Origin: Lytechinus pictus
Lineage: Eukaryota; Echinodermata; Echinoidea; Temnopleuroida; Toxopneustidae
NCBI RefSeq assembly: GCF_037042905.1
Contig: NW_026974140.1
Span: 9,993,001-10,057,000 of the forward strand
Length of the DNA: 64,000 bases
Direction of reading: 5' to 3'
Shown here: piece by piece, positions 35,761 to 46,742 of the stretch
How positions within the stretch are numbered: position 1 is the stretch's first letter
Layout of the letters: every line of letters begins with the position of its first letter
The notes under the pieces: model-generated
What the model saw: the letters and a program-made list of their open reading frames with translations, nothing else
Database searches by the model: none
What the model was told of the DNA's origin: nothing
Translations under genes and position numbers: made by a program

Positions 35761-38482
35761 TCATACAAAAAGAATCAATAGGGAGATGACTTCATCGGCT
35801 TGCGCATTCATTGCATATACCCGAAGACATACGTAGAGCTGTTTCACCGAATTAATGCAATTTTTTAAAGAATATCTAGGTACCGTATCAACATGCGTGA
35901 TAATTAAACCATGCAGAGAAAGTTAAACTTTCCTAATTAATCAGTTGAACCTGTCGCGCTGTTTAATTATTGCAACAAGCAAAGGACATTTATGAAGGTC
36001 ATATGCGCTCCAGATGGAATAATAAGCTGGTGGAGGTGTAACAATATCCCTATAAAATATGAATTCGGTGACAAGGCAAGACCTTTACCTCAGGTGTATT
36101 AATAGCAATAAAAATAATTTCTAGGATTTGTATAAACGCACTGTCCAATTTAATAAGATGCTCAAAGCGAATGAGAAAAAGGGCAAATTTGAGGTGTATT
36201 CGTTATTCCTTATAAAATCTCACTCTGCACGAAAAAAAAATGAAATTCTTTCTGAAAAAGAAGAAAATTGGATGCGGAAGACATGGAATTATGGAGAATA
36301 TTATTTGATTGGGAGTGTATATCGGATAAGATTAGGCCTATACTTACGCTTCGTGGAAAACATTATGATTTGATGATAAGTTGGCTATTCACTAACTGGT
36401 TCGATTAACATAATACATGTAATAATTTATTTATCAGTTGCCCTGGTTAGTCTATATCATGATTTTTTCGTGTTTGTTTTGTTTTATCTTTCTTGAAGAC
36501 CTCTTATTTTTTTCTTCATTACGTAGGCCTACTATATATTGCATGGAAGTTACTTCTTTCCAGCCTTTTCATTATTTTGTCAATTTCTCTGGAATAGATT
36601 TACGGTGCATTGCTACAAAGCTGTGCTTTCAGAGTCCTTTATACTCCAGTATATTGTAACGAATATGAATGTCATAATGATTTGGAAATAAATGTTGAAT
36701 ATAGAATCTTGTCTCGAATGAAAGCAGATTACTATCGCCTAGATGGTATGTAGATGGCGCTCTCCAAAATCTGAGGGTTGGTCCATTGAGCTTCTCCTCA
36801 ACAATTTATTGTTGAGCAAAACAATTTAGCGAGAGTGTGAACCCAATTTATTAACTCTCTAAGAATGGGTTAAAAAGATCAATTTTGTCATAAGCAATTG
36901 ACTAGGAAAGCAGAAAAAGTGAAGCTGACACTTTCCAACGTTCATACGCCGTGCGTTAAAGTCTTATGCAACTTTATTTGGCTGAAAGGAAAAAGAATGA
37001 GTTTCAAGGACTATAATATATTTTAACCTGTTTCCAAACTGAGAAAGAGGGTCCATCAACGTTTATCTCTAAACTTCATTGTCATTATTTACCCTGTATT
37101 TATTTACAGAATTGAAAATGACGCACTATTAAAAAGGAAAGAAAATGTAAACGCAAAACAATATCGACGCAATCATTCACGGACTCAAATGGTGTAGAAT
37201 GGCATCGGCTCACTTGACAAAGGATTCCAAGAATAGAATATCCAAAGGAAGCAGTTGCTTAGTCGACGGAAACAAGTGAACTTAAACGAATTGAAAGGTG
37301 AATATTTGACACAAAGAGGTTTTAATTCATTTTCACGTCAGTCGGTAGCATAATGAGCTATAATTTTTGTGAGGGCCAGGCATGACGAATGGGGCAATAT
37401 TCCCCCAACGCTGCCAGCGAGCGAAAATATTAACCCTTTAAATGTAAAACCAAATGTTGTGATAGGTTTTGGCATATTATTACTATCAAGAAAAATAAAG
37501 CATATTTCAAAATTTTCCATTCAAACTGTCTTTCTTGTAACATGAAATAAAAATCACAAAATTCGGTCAATCAATATAACGGATGAAGGAAATCACTCCA
37601 TTGGGCAATCGTTCCAATCTGTACAGGCTAGTCTAACCATGCAGACCCTGATGAGGAAGATCAGAAGAGAAATCCGATTCTCTTTGTATTATTATTTATA
37701 TCATTTTCAATCATGTAAAAATTGCAATCTTTGCAAGGCATAAGCAATGGTTTGTGAATAATTAGCTATAAAACGATAAAAAGATTAAAGTACGTGTAGA
37801 AAGATAAAAAGAAAAGGGGACAAAATACACTGGGGGCGCTGATCTCGATTCCAATGCATACAAATTTGAGTTGTATTATTTTTAATATCATTATTAATGG
37901 GGAAAATCATACAATATAAGATGAGAATATGGTAACATGATGAAAACTAATTTTGTTTTTGTTGGTTCAACCATCAAATATTGTTCTAACCACGTATCAA
38001 TTGTCATCTGTCGGACAATTGGCTGCTATTACTCAAGCATTCATTTTGCTTATATAGTTTGCCACTGCATTTGTTTTTCACTACTTTGTCTTATCCTTAA
38101 ATTGTATTCATGTCTAAATTTTGTTATGACACTGTTATAAATTTGTCACATTACAATGTACTTTAATGTCATACTACGATTATGTTTATGTATTGTAAAT
38201 TTATTTTGACTTTACAATTGATGCAGAAACTCCTGCAAAAAAAAATCAGCATGTCATTTTTTTCTACATGTATTTCGATTGATGATAGTTCGTCTAATTA
38301 CTTTGGTTTACACCCTTTCGCCTTCCCGTTCTTCCTCGTTTGTCAATTTTAATAAATGAAATAAATAAAATTCATGCTCATCGCATATGTTTTCAACGCA
38401 AAACCGTCGCGTCCTAGCCACACAGGTCGGTTCAGATTTACATTCAGTCTTTTTTTGTTGGTTTGATTTTGTGAAAGGGTTC
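35761..38482. other. Gene-free stretch, intron or intergenic
   Basis: No exon was supported. A good donor-like GAG GTAAAG near 36090 (minus) has only a short frame without Met upstream. TAGGCCTA words lie at 36333 and 36524. Confidence 0.35.
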
Positions 38483-39082
38483 TTAAAGGACAAGTCCACC
38501 CCAACAAAAAGTTGATTTGAATAAAAAGAGAAAAATCCAACAAGCATAACACTGAAAATGTCATCAAAATCGGATGTACAATAAGAAAGTTATGACATCT
38601 TAAAGTTTCGCTTAATTTCACAAAACAGTTATATGCACATCCTGGCTGGTATGCAAATGAGGAGACTATGACATCATCCAATCACTATTTCTTTTGTATT
38701 TTATTATATGGAATATTAAATATTCTAATTTTCTCCTCATTGTCAAGTGATACAACGATCAATTCCTCCCTGAACATGTGGAATTAGCATTGTTTTAATA
38801 CTATATGGTTCAGTCAAGTTGGTCCTTATTGTAAAATCTGTAAAAAATGAAATATTGTATAATTCAAACAATAAAAAACAAAAGATAAAGTGAGTGATGG
38901 ACATCATCGACCGACTCATCTGTATGTCACTGAGTTGTGCATATATCACCGTTTTATGAAAAACAAGGGAAACTTTAAAATGCCATAGCTTTCTTATTTT
39001 ACATCCGAGTTTGATGAAATTTTCAGCGTTCTGCTAGTTTGATTTTACTCTATTTATTCAAATTCTGGGATGGACTTGTTAA
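38483..39082. mobile_element. Foldback element family A, copy
   Basis: It begins TTAAAGGACAAGTCCACCCC. ATGTCATCAAAATCGGATG and GTATGCAAATGAGGAGAC lie in the left arm, and TTTGATGAAATTTTCAGCG and ATGGACTTGTTAA at the eroded right end. Confidence 0.8.
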
Positions 39083-39316
39083 ATTCAAACTTCTTTCGTC
39101 TGTGTTTCCCTGTCTCTGGGTAAGGTAATGGCAATACTAAAATCAAATGTAAATCTGGGAGGATGTATCTCATTTGCAATCTGCGTTATGATACGGAAAG
39201 TAGGCACACCGCGGCGCGAGGCTAGTTTCCTAAGCAAACCCTTCACTCGAGTTAAGGGTCTGAATGTGCAGCCTATAGTGCCGTGTGTACTGAAGGCCCT
39301 CTTGCTTTGAAACAGC

Positions 39317-39319
<3 letters not shown>

Positions 39320-39373
<54 letters not shown>
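39320..39373 (+). repeat. (TA)n microsatellite
   Basis: About 27 uninterrupted TA units. Confidence 0.95.
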
Positions 39374-39376
<3 letters not shown>

Positions 39377-40344
39377 CTAGTCTTCGCATGCAGACACAAT
39401 TGTTGATCAAAGTTTCAACCAGGCTCTATGCCTGCGGACCGGACCTCACCCACTGACCACCACCATGTCACACCGGCTTGTGACGAAAATTGTTAAGTTT
39501 CGTTTCGAGATATTATCGGCCCAAGGAGAGAGGTGATATCTCCTTGGTCTGCCCTTAATGTGTCACACTTCTATTGAACATTTTTTTTATAATTGTTTAC
39601 AAGAATGTGTCTGTCTGCGGTTTCACTTTCGAGGATGTAGCATATTAATCTAAGGGTGGGGATGGGAGGCGCTCCCCCCCCCCCCCCACCAAAAAAATAC
39701 CACGTTCCTCCAGATACAGACAGTAAGCAAAAAATATGGGATTATTTAAAAAAGGTGACAGAATTAGTGTATCAGTTCGATCAATTTATTTCGTAAAACT
39801 TGATGTATTTGTCCCATTCGAAGGAAAGAGATTGATAAGCTCACTTTGTTTGTAATGGCTGATGAAAAACAGAACTGTTTCGTAGATTTCATTTTTATTT
39901 TTGCCAAGTGATAATGACTTTTCTGTGTATTTCCTAGGGGTCTAATGAGCATCTACCTCCAATTATGTAAGACCCATTCCTGGATGTGTTTCAATGACAG
40001 AGGTCCGTCTAATCATGGAGGTACCTCCATGGTGTAATTAATTAAAAAGTACATGTAAATGGGGAGCGAACTCATCAACACTGTATGTTGTCTCCCATTG
40101 ACTGTGCATGTGTTATAACTTGCTAGTCTTAGGAATGTATAACATTTTCAGATAACTACCTGTAATAAACATGATAAAGAAAAGTGAATTAGCTTATAAT
40201 TTCATTTATTATTATCAGTTTATTTGGCACTTTCAGAAATCAAAAACAAGACAGCATGTACAATGCAAGAATAAAAATAGTACAAAAAATACAAATATTT
40301 GTAGACCCTTGCTCAACCAAACAGCTATAGCCTGGGTAGGGAAT

Positions 40345-40535
40345 AGGTCATTTGGATGTCACTGAATTTTGCATATCACTCTTTTGTGAAATATAAGCGA
40401 AACTTTAAAATGTCATAACTTTCTTTTTTCACGTCCGATTTTGATGAAACTTTGTTTTTCACTGAGTGTTATGCTTGTATTATTTTTCCCTTTTTATTCA
40501 AATCAACTTTTCGTTGGAGTGGACTTGTCCTTTAA
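40345..40535. mobile_element. Solo right arm of family A
   Basis: It has GTCATAACTTTCTTTTTTC, CGATTTTGATGAAACTTTG and the end GGAGTGGACTTGTCCTTTAA, with no matching left arm nearby. Confidence 0.7.
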
Positions 40536-41394
40536 TGGCTATGGCCCACAGGCCTTGCCATTCCCTCTCATTTGTGTAAAAACACTAAAATCATGGAGTA
40601 GCTACAAGCTGAGATGTATTGAGGGAGAAGGTACCTGTTAAGCTACTTGGTAAAATAATTACTGAGTAATGAATGTATTGGGTAGTAAATCAGTATGTTA
40701 TCATTCAAGTGGACCTATAAGAATACATTGCTCAGAATGTTGCATTATGGGTAATGGACCTGGTCAGATATGAGTAGCTGAGGTGCAAGGCTGTTTGTTT
40801 GCTTGTCCTTTAAGTGCCATGATCTTGAGCTACCGACCTAAGATCCAACCATTATATTCCTACATTTCGTCAAGGTGATATTCACATTTGAATCCAACTA
40901 ATTGTGCTGGTTCTATAACACGTCATAATAAGCAACTATATATTCTTACAATAACAACCAATGAGTCAATGCATGCTTGTTCATTAGAACTTTTTAACAT
41001 CCATTTTTGGGGCCTCCCCTTCATCAAGGGTATGTTCTCTAACCCTGAGGGAGGGGGAGGCCCCCGAAACAAAGCATTGAATAATCTAATTATATACTAA
41101 TCACTGTTTCTTATGACAAGTGGACTTGTCATCCCCCTCCCCTACTCTTTCTCAATCAATCGATCGATCAAACCAACCATAAAGGTGATTTACTAAGCAC
41201 ATGGGCTCTTTTCAGCTTTTTAACATATTCATTTATTTTCTTTCTAATACTAACCTCTCGTGTCTAATGCAGCTTTAAATTATTTTTAACCCCCCCCCCA
41301 TTCCATTATATACATGTCGTCTATATTTACTGCTGCTGCTCGGGGTATCGGGGAAATTTGTACTCTGTTCATTCGTATTACTATATCCCTGCAC

Positions 41395-41987
41395 TTAAAG
41401 GACAAGTCCACCCCAACAAAAGCTAATTTGAATAGAAAGAGAAAAATCAAACAAGCATAACACTGGAAATTTCATCAAAATCGGATGTAAAATAAGAAAG
41501 TTATAAGATTTTAAAGTTTCGCTTAATTTCTCAAAACAGTTATATGCACATCCTGTTCAGTATGCAAATGAGGGGACAGACGACATCAGCCACTTACTAT
41601 ATCTTTTGTATTTTATAATATGAAATATGAAATATTATGATTTTCTCGTCGTCATGTGAAACAAAGGTTCACCTGGACACTTAGAATTCCATTATTTTAT
41701 CATTCTGTGGTTCAACCAAGGGGGTCCTAATTGTCAAAATTCGTAAAAATTGAAATATGGTATAATTAAAACAATAAAAACAAAAGAAATAGTGAGTGAG
41801 TGACATCATCGACTCTCTCATTTGCATATCACTTAGTTGAGTATAGAGCTTTTTTGTGTAAAAACAAGCGAAACTTTAAACATTCTTATTTTACATCCGA
41901 TTTTGATGAGGTGTTCAGCGTTATTCATGTTTGATTTGTTCTCTTTGTATTTAAATCAACTTTTATAAAGGTGAACTTGACCATTAA
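41395..41987. mobile_element. Foldback element family A, full copy
   Basis: It begins TTAAAGGACAAGTCCACCCC and ends with an eroded GGTGAACTTGACCATTAA. AGTATGCAAATGAGGGGAC is on the left and CTCATTTGCATATCAC on the right. Confidence 0.82.
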
Positions 41988-43333
41988 TTTTTTAATGACT
42001 GCAGTACAAATAGTAATTTTTGTGCAGGCCTATATTTATTTGCTTTTATTTTCTACCTTTTGAAATATTTCTTTGTTGTCAGTTTGTCACCATGAATCAA
42101 TATAATTTGTAAATATTGTAATCCGTGCTGATTTGATTTGATTCGGTAAAGAAGGCTGCAGAAATCATAGTTTTCCACAAGGAAGAAGAATGGTCAAATG
42201 TTGTTACAAGAGCTTCAAATGCTCCATGATGTGTGATAATTATAGCAAAATGAAGCAAACGAAAATATGGATCAACTTTCTCAGTAGATGTTTACAAAGG
42301 AAACAAGGGAATATGTTAAAATAGTCTATAAATAATGTACAGTATATAATATGCGACTGTAATAGACTAACATTTATTTGGTTAAATATCAAATGAGGAC
42401 ATAAATGTTTATTGAGAATATTAAAAAAAAACAATCAAACAAACAAAAAGCGTTTTCACACATCCTTGTAAACTTGTTGAAACAATAATTTACACAAAAG
42501 CTTACTTCCTTGGAGCAATATAGATCTAAAGTCATCATTCAGATAAAACTCCCAATAAGGGAATTTGGTATGTTGGCATTATGAAGTACATCATCACTCC
42601 CCCCCCCCCCCCCCCCTGCCTCCAGCACCACGTTGATCGACAAACAGGAAAAGACAAAAAGAAGATTAAAAAAAAACGTGTTGTGGGAAAAAATATTTCA
42701 TTTATGCAAATAATAACATACAAATGACCTTCCACTTGCAGTGTCGCATTGTACCTTTATAGTGTTTGTTCGAATTGCTTAGCTTTACCATGAGGAAAAA
42801 GATTCTCCACGGTTTTACTGGACAAAGTTAATGTCCTTGTACAGTCGTTCACTCACTCGCCCATGTACAATATTCCCTTCTCGTTAGTTGTGTATCATGT
42901 CGGTATACTTAATTTCACCGGTAAAAGAATTGTAAAAAGAATATTATTTTGTACCATTATGCCATATTCTTGCTAACTATATGTTCAATAAATTTGTGAG
43001 AAATCTCAAGTATGTCCCTTTAAAGTTCAAACACCTATTTACTTAAACGGAATTCCCCTGTCCACCACGTCAGCATGTCTGGGCTAAAGTGGTAACGAGG
43101 AAGTTATCATCATTAGCTACTAACCAGATTTTCCCCCTTTTGAACCTTGGAGGAGCAATTCTGGTTCAGGGAATCGTTTGGACGTTACTATTATTGGACA
43201 TGTCGGAATAATAATTCACGCTTCCTACCCCCCCCCCATATTTTGCACTCATACACATGTCCCCCCTATCTCTCTCTTTCTCTTCATCCTAATTTTTCTA
43301 ACTCTCTTCAGCTTACCCCCCCCCCCCTTTCAA
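41988..43333. other. Gene-free stretch
   Basis: A C17 run at 42599-42615 and AT-rich sequence. No gene recognised. Confidence 0.35.
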
Positions 43334-43792
43334 GGATAGTTTTCGCTCCACTGCGCACGATGAATTCAAGAACATAGGAAATGTATTGTCAAATGCCCTT
43401 CATGACAAAGAGCAACCAAGAAGACTTTGTCGAAAATTGGATAATCAAAACAGCAGTTTCGGTCTGGACAGACGACATATTTGCAATTTTTCGCCAGCAC
43501 CAAAACTTAGGACGAATTCACAAATTTTCAACAAAGACCTCCCAGCTGTTCTTTGTTATTTGACGGGCATTTTCAATACATTTATTGTATTCTTGAATCC
43601 GTCTCTCGTTTCAGAGCTGACGAAAAATTGCAAAAAAAAGTTGTTGTCCAGAATCAAGGGTTAAACTGGTGGTTTGACATACCGATTTTCGACAAAGACT
43701 TCTTTCTCATTCTTTTTATCATGAAAGGCATTTGACAATACATTTTCTATGTTCTTAAATCATCCGTCGTGTGTCACTGAGCGAAAACTCCT
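43334..43792. mobile_element. Foldback family F, copy 1
   Basis: GGATAGTTTTCGCTCC at the left pairs with GAGCGAAAACTCC at the right. Inside, GAATTCAAGAACATAGGAAA is answered by TTTTCTATGTTCTTAAATC, and TTTGTCGAAAATTGG by CCGATTTTCGACAAAGAC. The frames across it are low-value. A partial copy lies at 53013. Confidence 0.65.
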
Positions 43793-43872
43793 CTTATCAT
43801 CTTGGAGATACCACCACAGATGTCCATGGCATTATAATGGACTTATATTATGACTAGCTAATGAAGCTAACT

Positions 43873-43966
43873 CAGTCACACTGGACGGAGCTGACACCGA
43901 TCAAATGTTATTTTGAATGGCATATCCTCGATCATTCTGGAGTCAGTTTATTAATGTGACTGTATT
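43873..43966. mobile_element. Short foldback family G, copy 2
   Basis: CAGTCACACTGGACGGAG on the left and TTAATGTGACTG on the right, with TTTTGAATGGCATATCC in the middle matching the other two copies. Confidence 0.55.
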
Positions 43967-43989
43967 ACTGTGTGCGACTGGCGAACGGT

Positions 43990-44280
43990 AAACTGCCGAT
44001 TCGTCTATTGCCAACTCGTCCACTCATCCCATGGTCTACCTTCATTTAGATTTTATTCAAATGCCATTCCGTCCATCAACATTTCATCTTACATCGATTT
44101 GGTCCCATAATCACTTCGTATAATCACCAGTTCGTCTTTGACCATTTCGTCTTATAACCAGTTGGTTTAATATCCGCTTTCTTTTCATTCATTTCGCCCA
44201 ATTATTAGTCCAATTAGACCAAATGGTATATCATACTAAATGGCTATTGGACCAACTGGTTATTAGACGAAATGCCAAAC
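43990..44280. mobile_element. Word-repeat foldback with GACCAAATGG units (family M), copy
   Basis: Short words of the type NATTTCGTCYA, CCAACTCGTCCA and CCAGTTGGTYTA fill the left half. Their reverse complements (TTAGACCAAATGG, GACCAACTGG, AGACGAAATG) fill the right half, around a centre near 44185. It is non-coding. Confidence 0.65.
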
Positions 44281-44893
44281 TCAATGTTTTTAGAATTGAG
44301 ACGTATATTGGGAAACAGGGGATGTCAGTATTATTTGGCTGAAAGAGTGAAAAAGGACCGCATTCATTTTAAGAATCGGAAATCGGACTAATGAACCATT
44401 TTGAATTATATAGGCCTATATTAGGCCTATCGGTCAAGTTATCTGTATTACTTCCCACAATTGCCAAATCATAATAATGTTTTTACGATCTTACCGGTTT
44501 TATTACGTGAATCTATTTTTTTTTCATTAATATGAAACTATTGTAAACCCAAACATTTCAGGCATTCTTATAATCATGAATTATTGACCTTAAAGGACCT
44601 TAAAAATTTGACCTCAACCATTACGGGTATAATTGTTGGTGGCTGATTAATTGATGAAGTAATGAATGAAAGCTGATGAGAAAATTACCCGATTCGCTGT
44701 TTCGATGAGCAGATGATATTATAATTATGCAACATCCAAAGAGTTTCACGACCATGACTCTACGTGTTGTCAGGGTTATGAATGATTTCACAGATTACTT
44801 TTCCATTCATGCAAGACAAACATGGACACGATCTGACGATGGAGGTTTTTACCTCCACGTTGCGTCTCCATGGCTCGTTGGCACTGGACTTAC

Positions 44894-45373
44894 CTCTACT
44901 TTAATACGTCTCATCCTAGCCGACATGTGACCCCCTTCGGTCAAGGAATCAACTTCAAAGTTCAAATCTGTCCCTGGAGATAAAAACATTGTTGTTATCA
45001 GCATACAGGTCAACGTGAGTAGACACAACGCGCTCAGGAACATCCCCCTAGATCGTGTGTTTCGGAATAGTACTGCACCGCTTCCGACGAGCAGACGGCA
45101 GGCTGAGTATTCAGTTCCCGCCATAACTCTGCGGCATATATGCCTGATATGTTCCCATGCATCTCCCCCTGTTCTTTGTGTTCCCACACTTCTTTCTCCT
45201 TCCATTGTTCCTTTTAAAACTTTCTTTGGGTTCGGCTGCAGAAGGTCCAGCGCGCTAGAAAAGTTTTGTTCCGTGCCCAGGCTCGTAATTGTTTTATCAT
45301 GATCAAGATCGAGCAATCGTTTATGGGAGTCCGTTCCATTGTCATCATCTCGACACTCGCGTTCTTTCTCCAT
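44894..45373 (-). CDS. Sulfotransferase alternative first exon A (long cytoplasmic tail)
   Basis: The exon has 160 codons from ATG at 45373, with an in-frame TGA at 45389-45391 just upstream. A hydrophilic tail of about 110 residues comes first. A membrane segment follows at residues 111-132 (MFLSALCLLTLTCMLITTMF) after basic RNTRSR, so type II topology is expected. The stem is short (about 28 residues) and ends RMRRIKVE at a consensus donor (GAG then GTAAGT), in phase 0. Strand, phase and terminal Glu match exons B and C. Joined to the exon at 6198 it would make a protein of 436 residues with an intron of about 38.7 kb. The 110-residue tail is unusually long for a Golgi sulfotransferase. Later in-frame Met codons (residues 57, 84) could shorten it. 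Confidence 0.75.
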
Positions 45374-46152
45374 TTCAATCTCGAAGTTTCACTCCCTTTG
45401 CGGTTGGCAGTACACTTTCTGCTAACAGAAACAAAAATATATCAACGCTATATCCAAGGTAATGACATTACTGGTTTCATAAGTAATCCATGGGATCCTA
45501 TTTAGAAGAGTATAACTCCGCAGTGCAGTGTTGACATTCAGAACAACACAGCATGCTACTACACCGAGTAGTGTCATTGCCCACGTATAACGGTTCCTGT
45601 CTGAGTTCTCTGAGTCACTTGTTTTCCTTCAAGAACTTTCACTCGTATTTCAGTTCATGATTCCAAACTTGTCTTCAAGGTTCGTCGTTTGGAAGTTGAG
45701 AGAAGTCAACGACGCGTTCGTCTCAGCTTTATCACGTCAAAATGAAAGGGATACACGTAAGGACAGAGGGCGAATTGCAGAATAAAAATACGATAACTTT
45801 CTTTACTCTACTCTAAAGTCAGGATTTCTAGACTACGGTCTGACAATGCCCGTGACCCCGGCCGGCGGACGCAACACGCTGACTTAGCGCAAATCACAGC
45901 TCAGGACATTATGCTGCAGTTCCCTGTTACTATACCTCTCAAGCGTTCCATCAGAACAACTTTTTAACTAGGTTTCCTTGACATATGCTCCGTCTACAAT
46001 AATTGCTCCGATTGAAAATCTGCACGTAAAGCCAAACATAAAACCTTACCTCCTAAACTAAATAAACCCAATCCTTATCTTAACAGGGCCTATTATTCTG
46101 ATCCTAAAACGCAATTACTATCCTAACTCTAACATATATGCTCTCTGAGAAA
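45374..46152. other. Upstream region of exon A
   Basis: The first in-frame stop is at 45389-45391. Beyond it are mixed sequence, moderately GC-rich around 45840-45880, and no recognised TATA box. The promoter of exon A is expected here but cannot be pinned down. Confidence 0.3.
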
Positions 46153-46742
46153 TTAAAGGGATGGTCCGGGCTGAAAATATTTATATCTTAATACATAGAG
46201 TAGAATTCACTGAGCAAAATGCCGAAAATTTCATCAAAATCGGATAACAAATAATAAGGTTATTGATGTTTAAAGTTTAGCAATATTTTGTGAAAACAGT
46301 CGTCATGAATATTCATTAGGTGGGCTGATGATGTCACATCCCACTTTCCGTTTTCTTATGTTATTACATAAAATCAAAAAAATTTTCATTATTTCACACT
46401 TTTGTGAATAATATGTCTCCCTTATAATGAAATAAGTTGCAGCAATAAATATCTCGTGCACTAAATCAGTTGTCGATCCAATTTTTCTAGTTCTTGGAGG
46501 AAAAAATTTGAATAAACCTAATTTCATATAATAAAATACAAAAGAACAAGTGTGGATGTGATATAATCAGCCCACCTAATGAATATTCATGACGACTGTT
46601 TTCACAAAATATTGCTAAACTTTCAAATTCAATAACTTTGTTATTTGTTACCCGATTTTGATGAATTTTTCGGCATTTTGCTCAGTGAATTCTATTCTAT
46701 TTATTAAGCTATAAATACTTTCAGCCCGGACCATCCCTTTAA
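46153..46742. mobile_element. Foldback element family D, complete copy
   Basis: Ends are TTAAAGGGATGGTCCGGGCT and AGCCCGGACCATCCCTTTAA. Arms carry TTTCATCAAAATCGGATAAC and AATATTCATTAGGTGGGCTG with their inverses. It is the intact version of the copy at 15640. Confidence 0.88.

Noticed and set aside
36090..36200. Another anchor exon ending at GAG GTAAAG on the minus strand
   Set aside because: The frame upstream of this donor has no Met before an in-frame stop and no defined membrane segment.
46030..46140. An exon ending at the AG GTAAGG donor on the minus strand
   Set aside because: All frames upstream have several stops within 60 bases.
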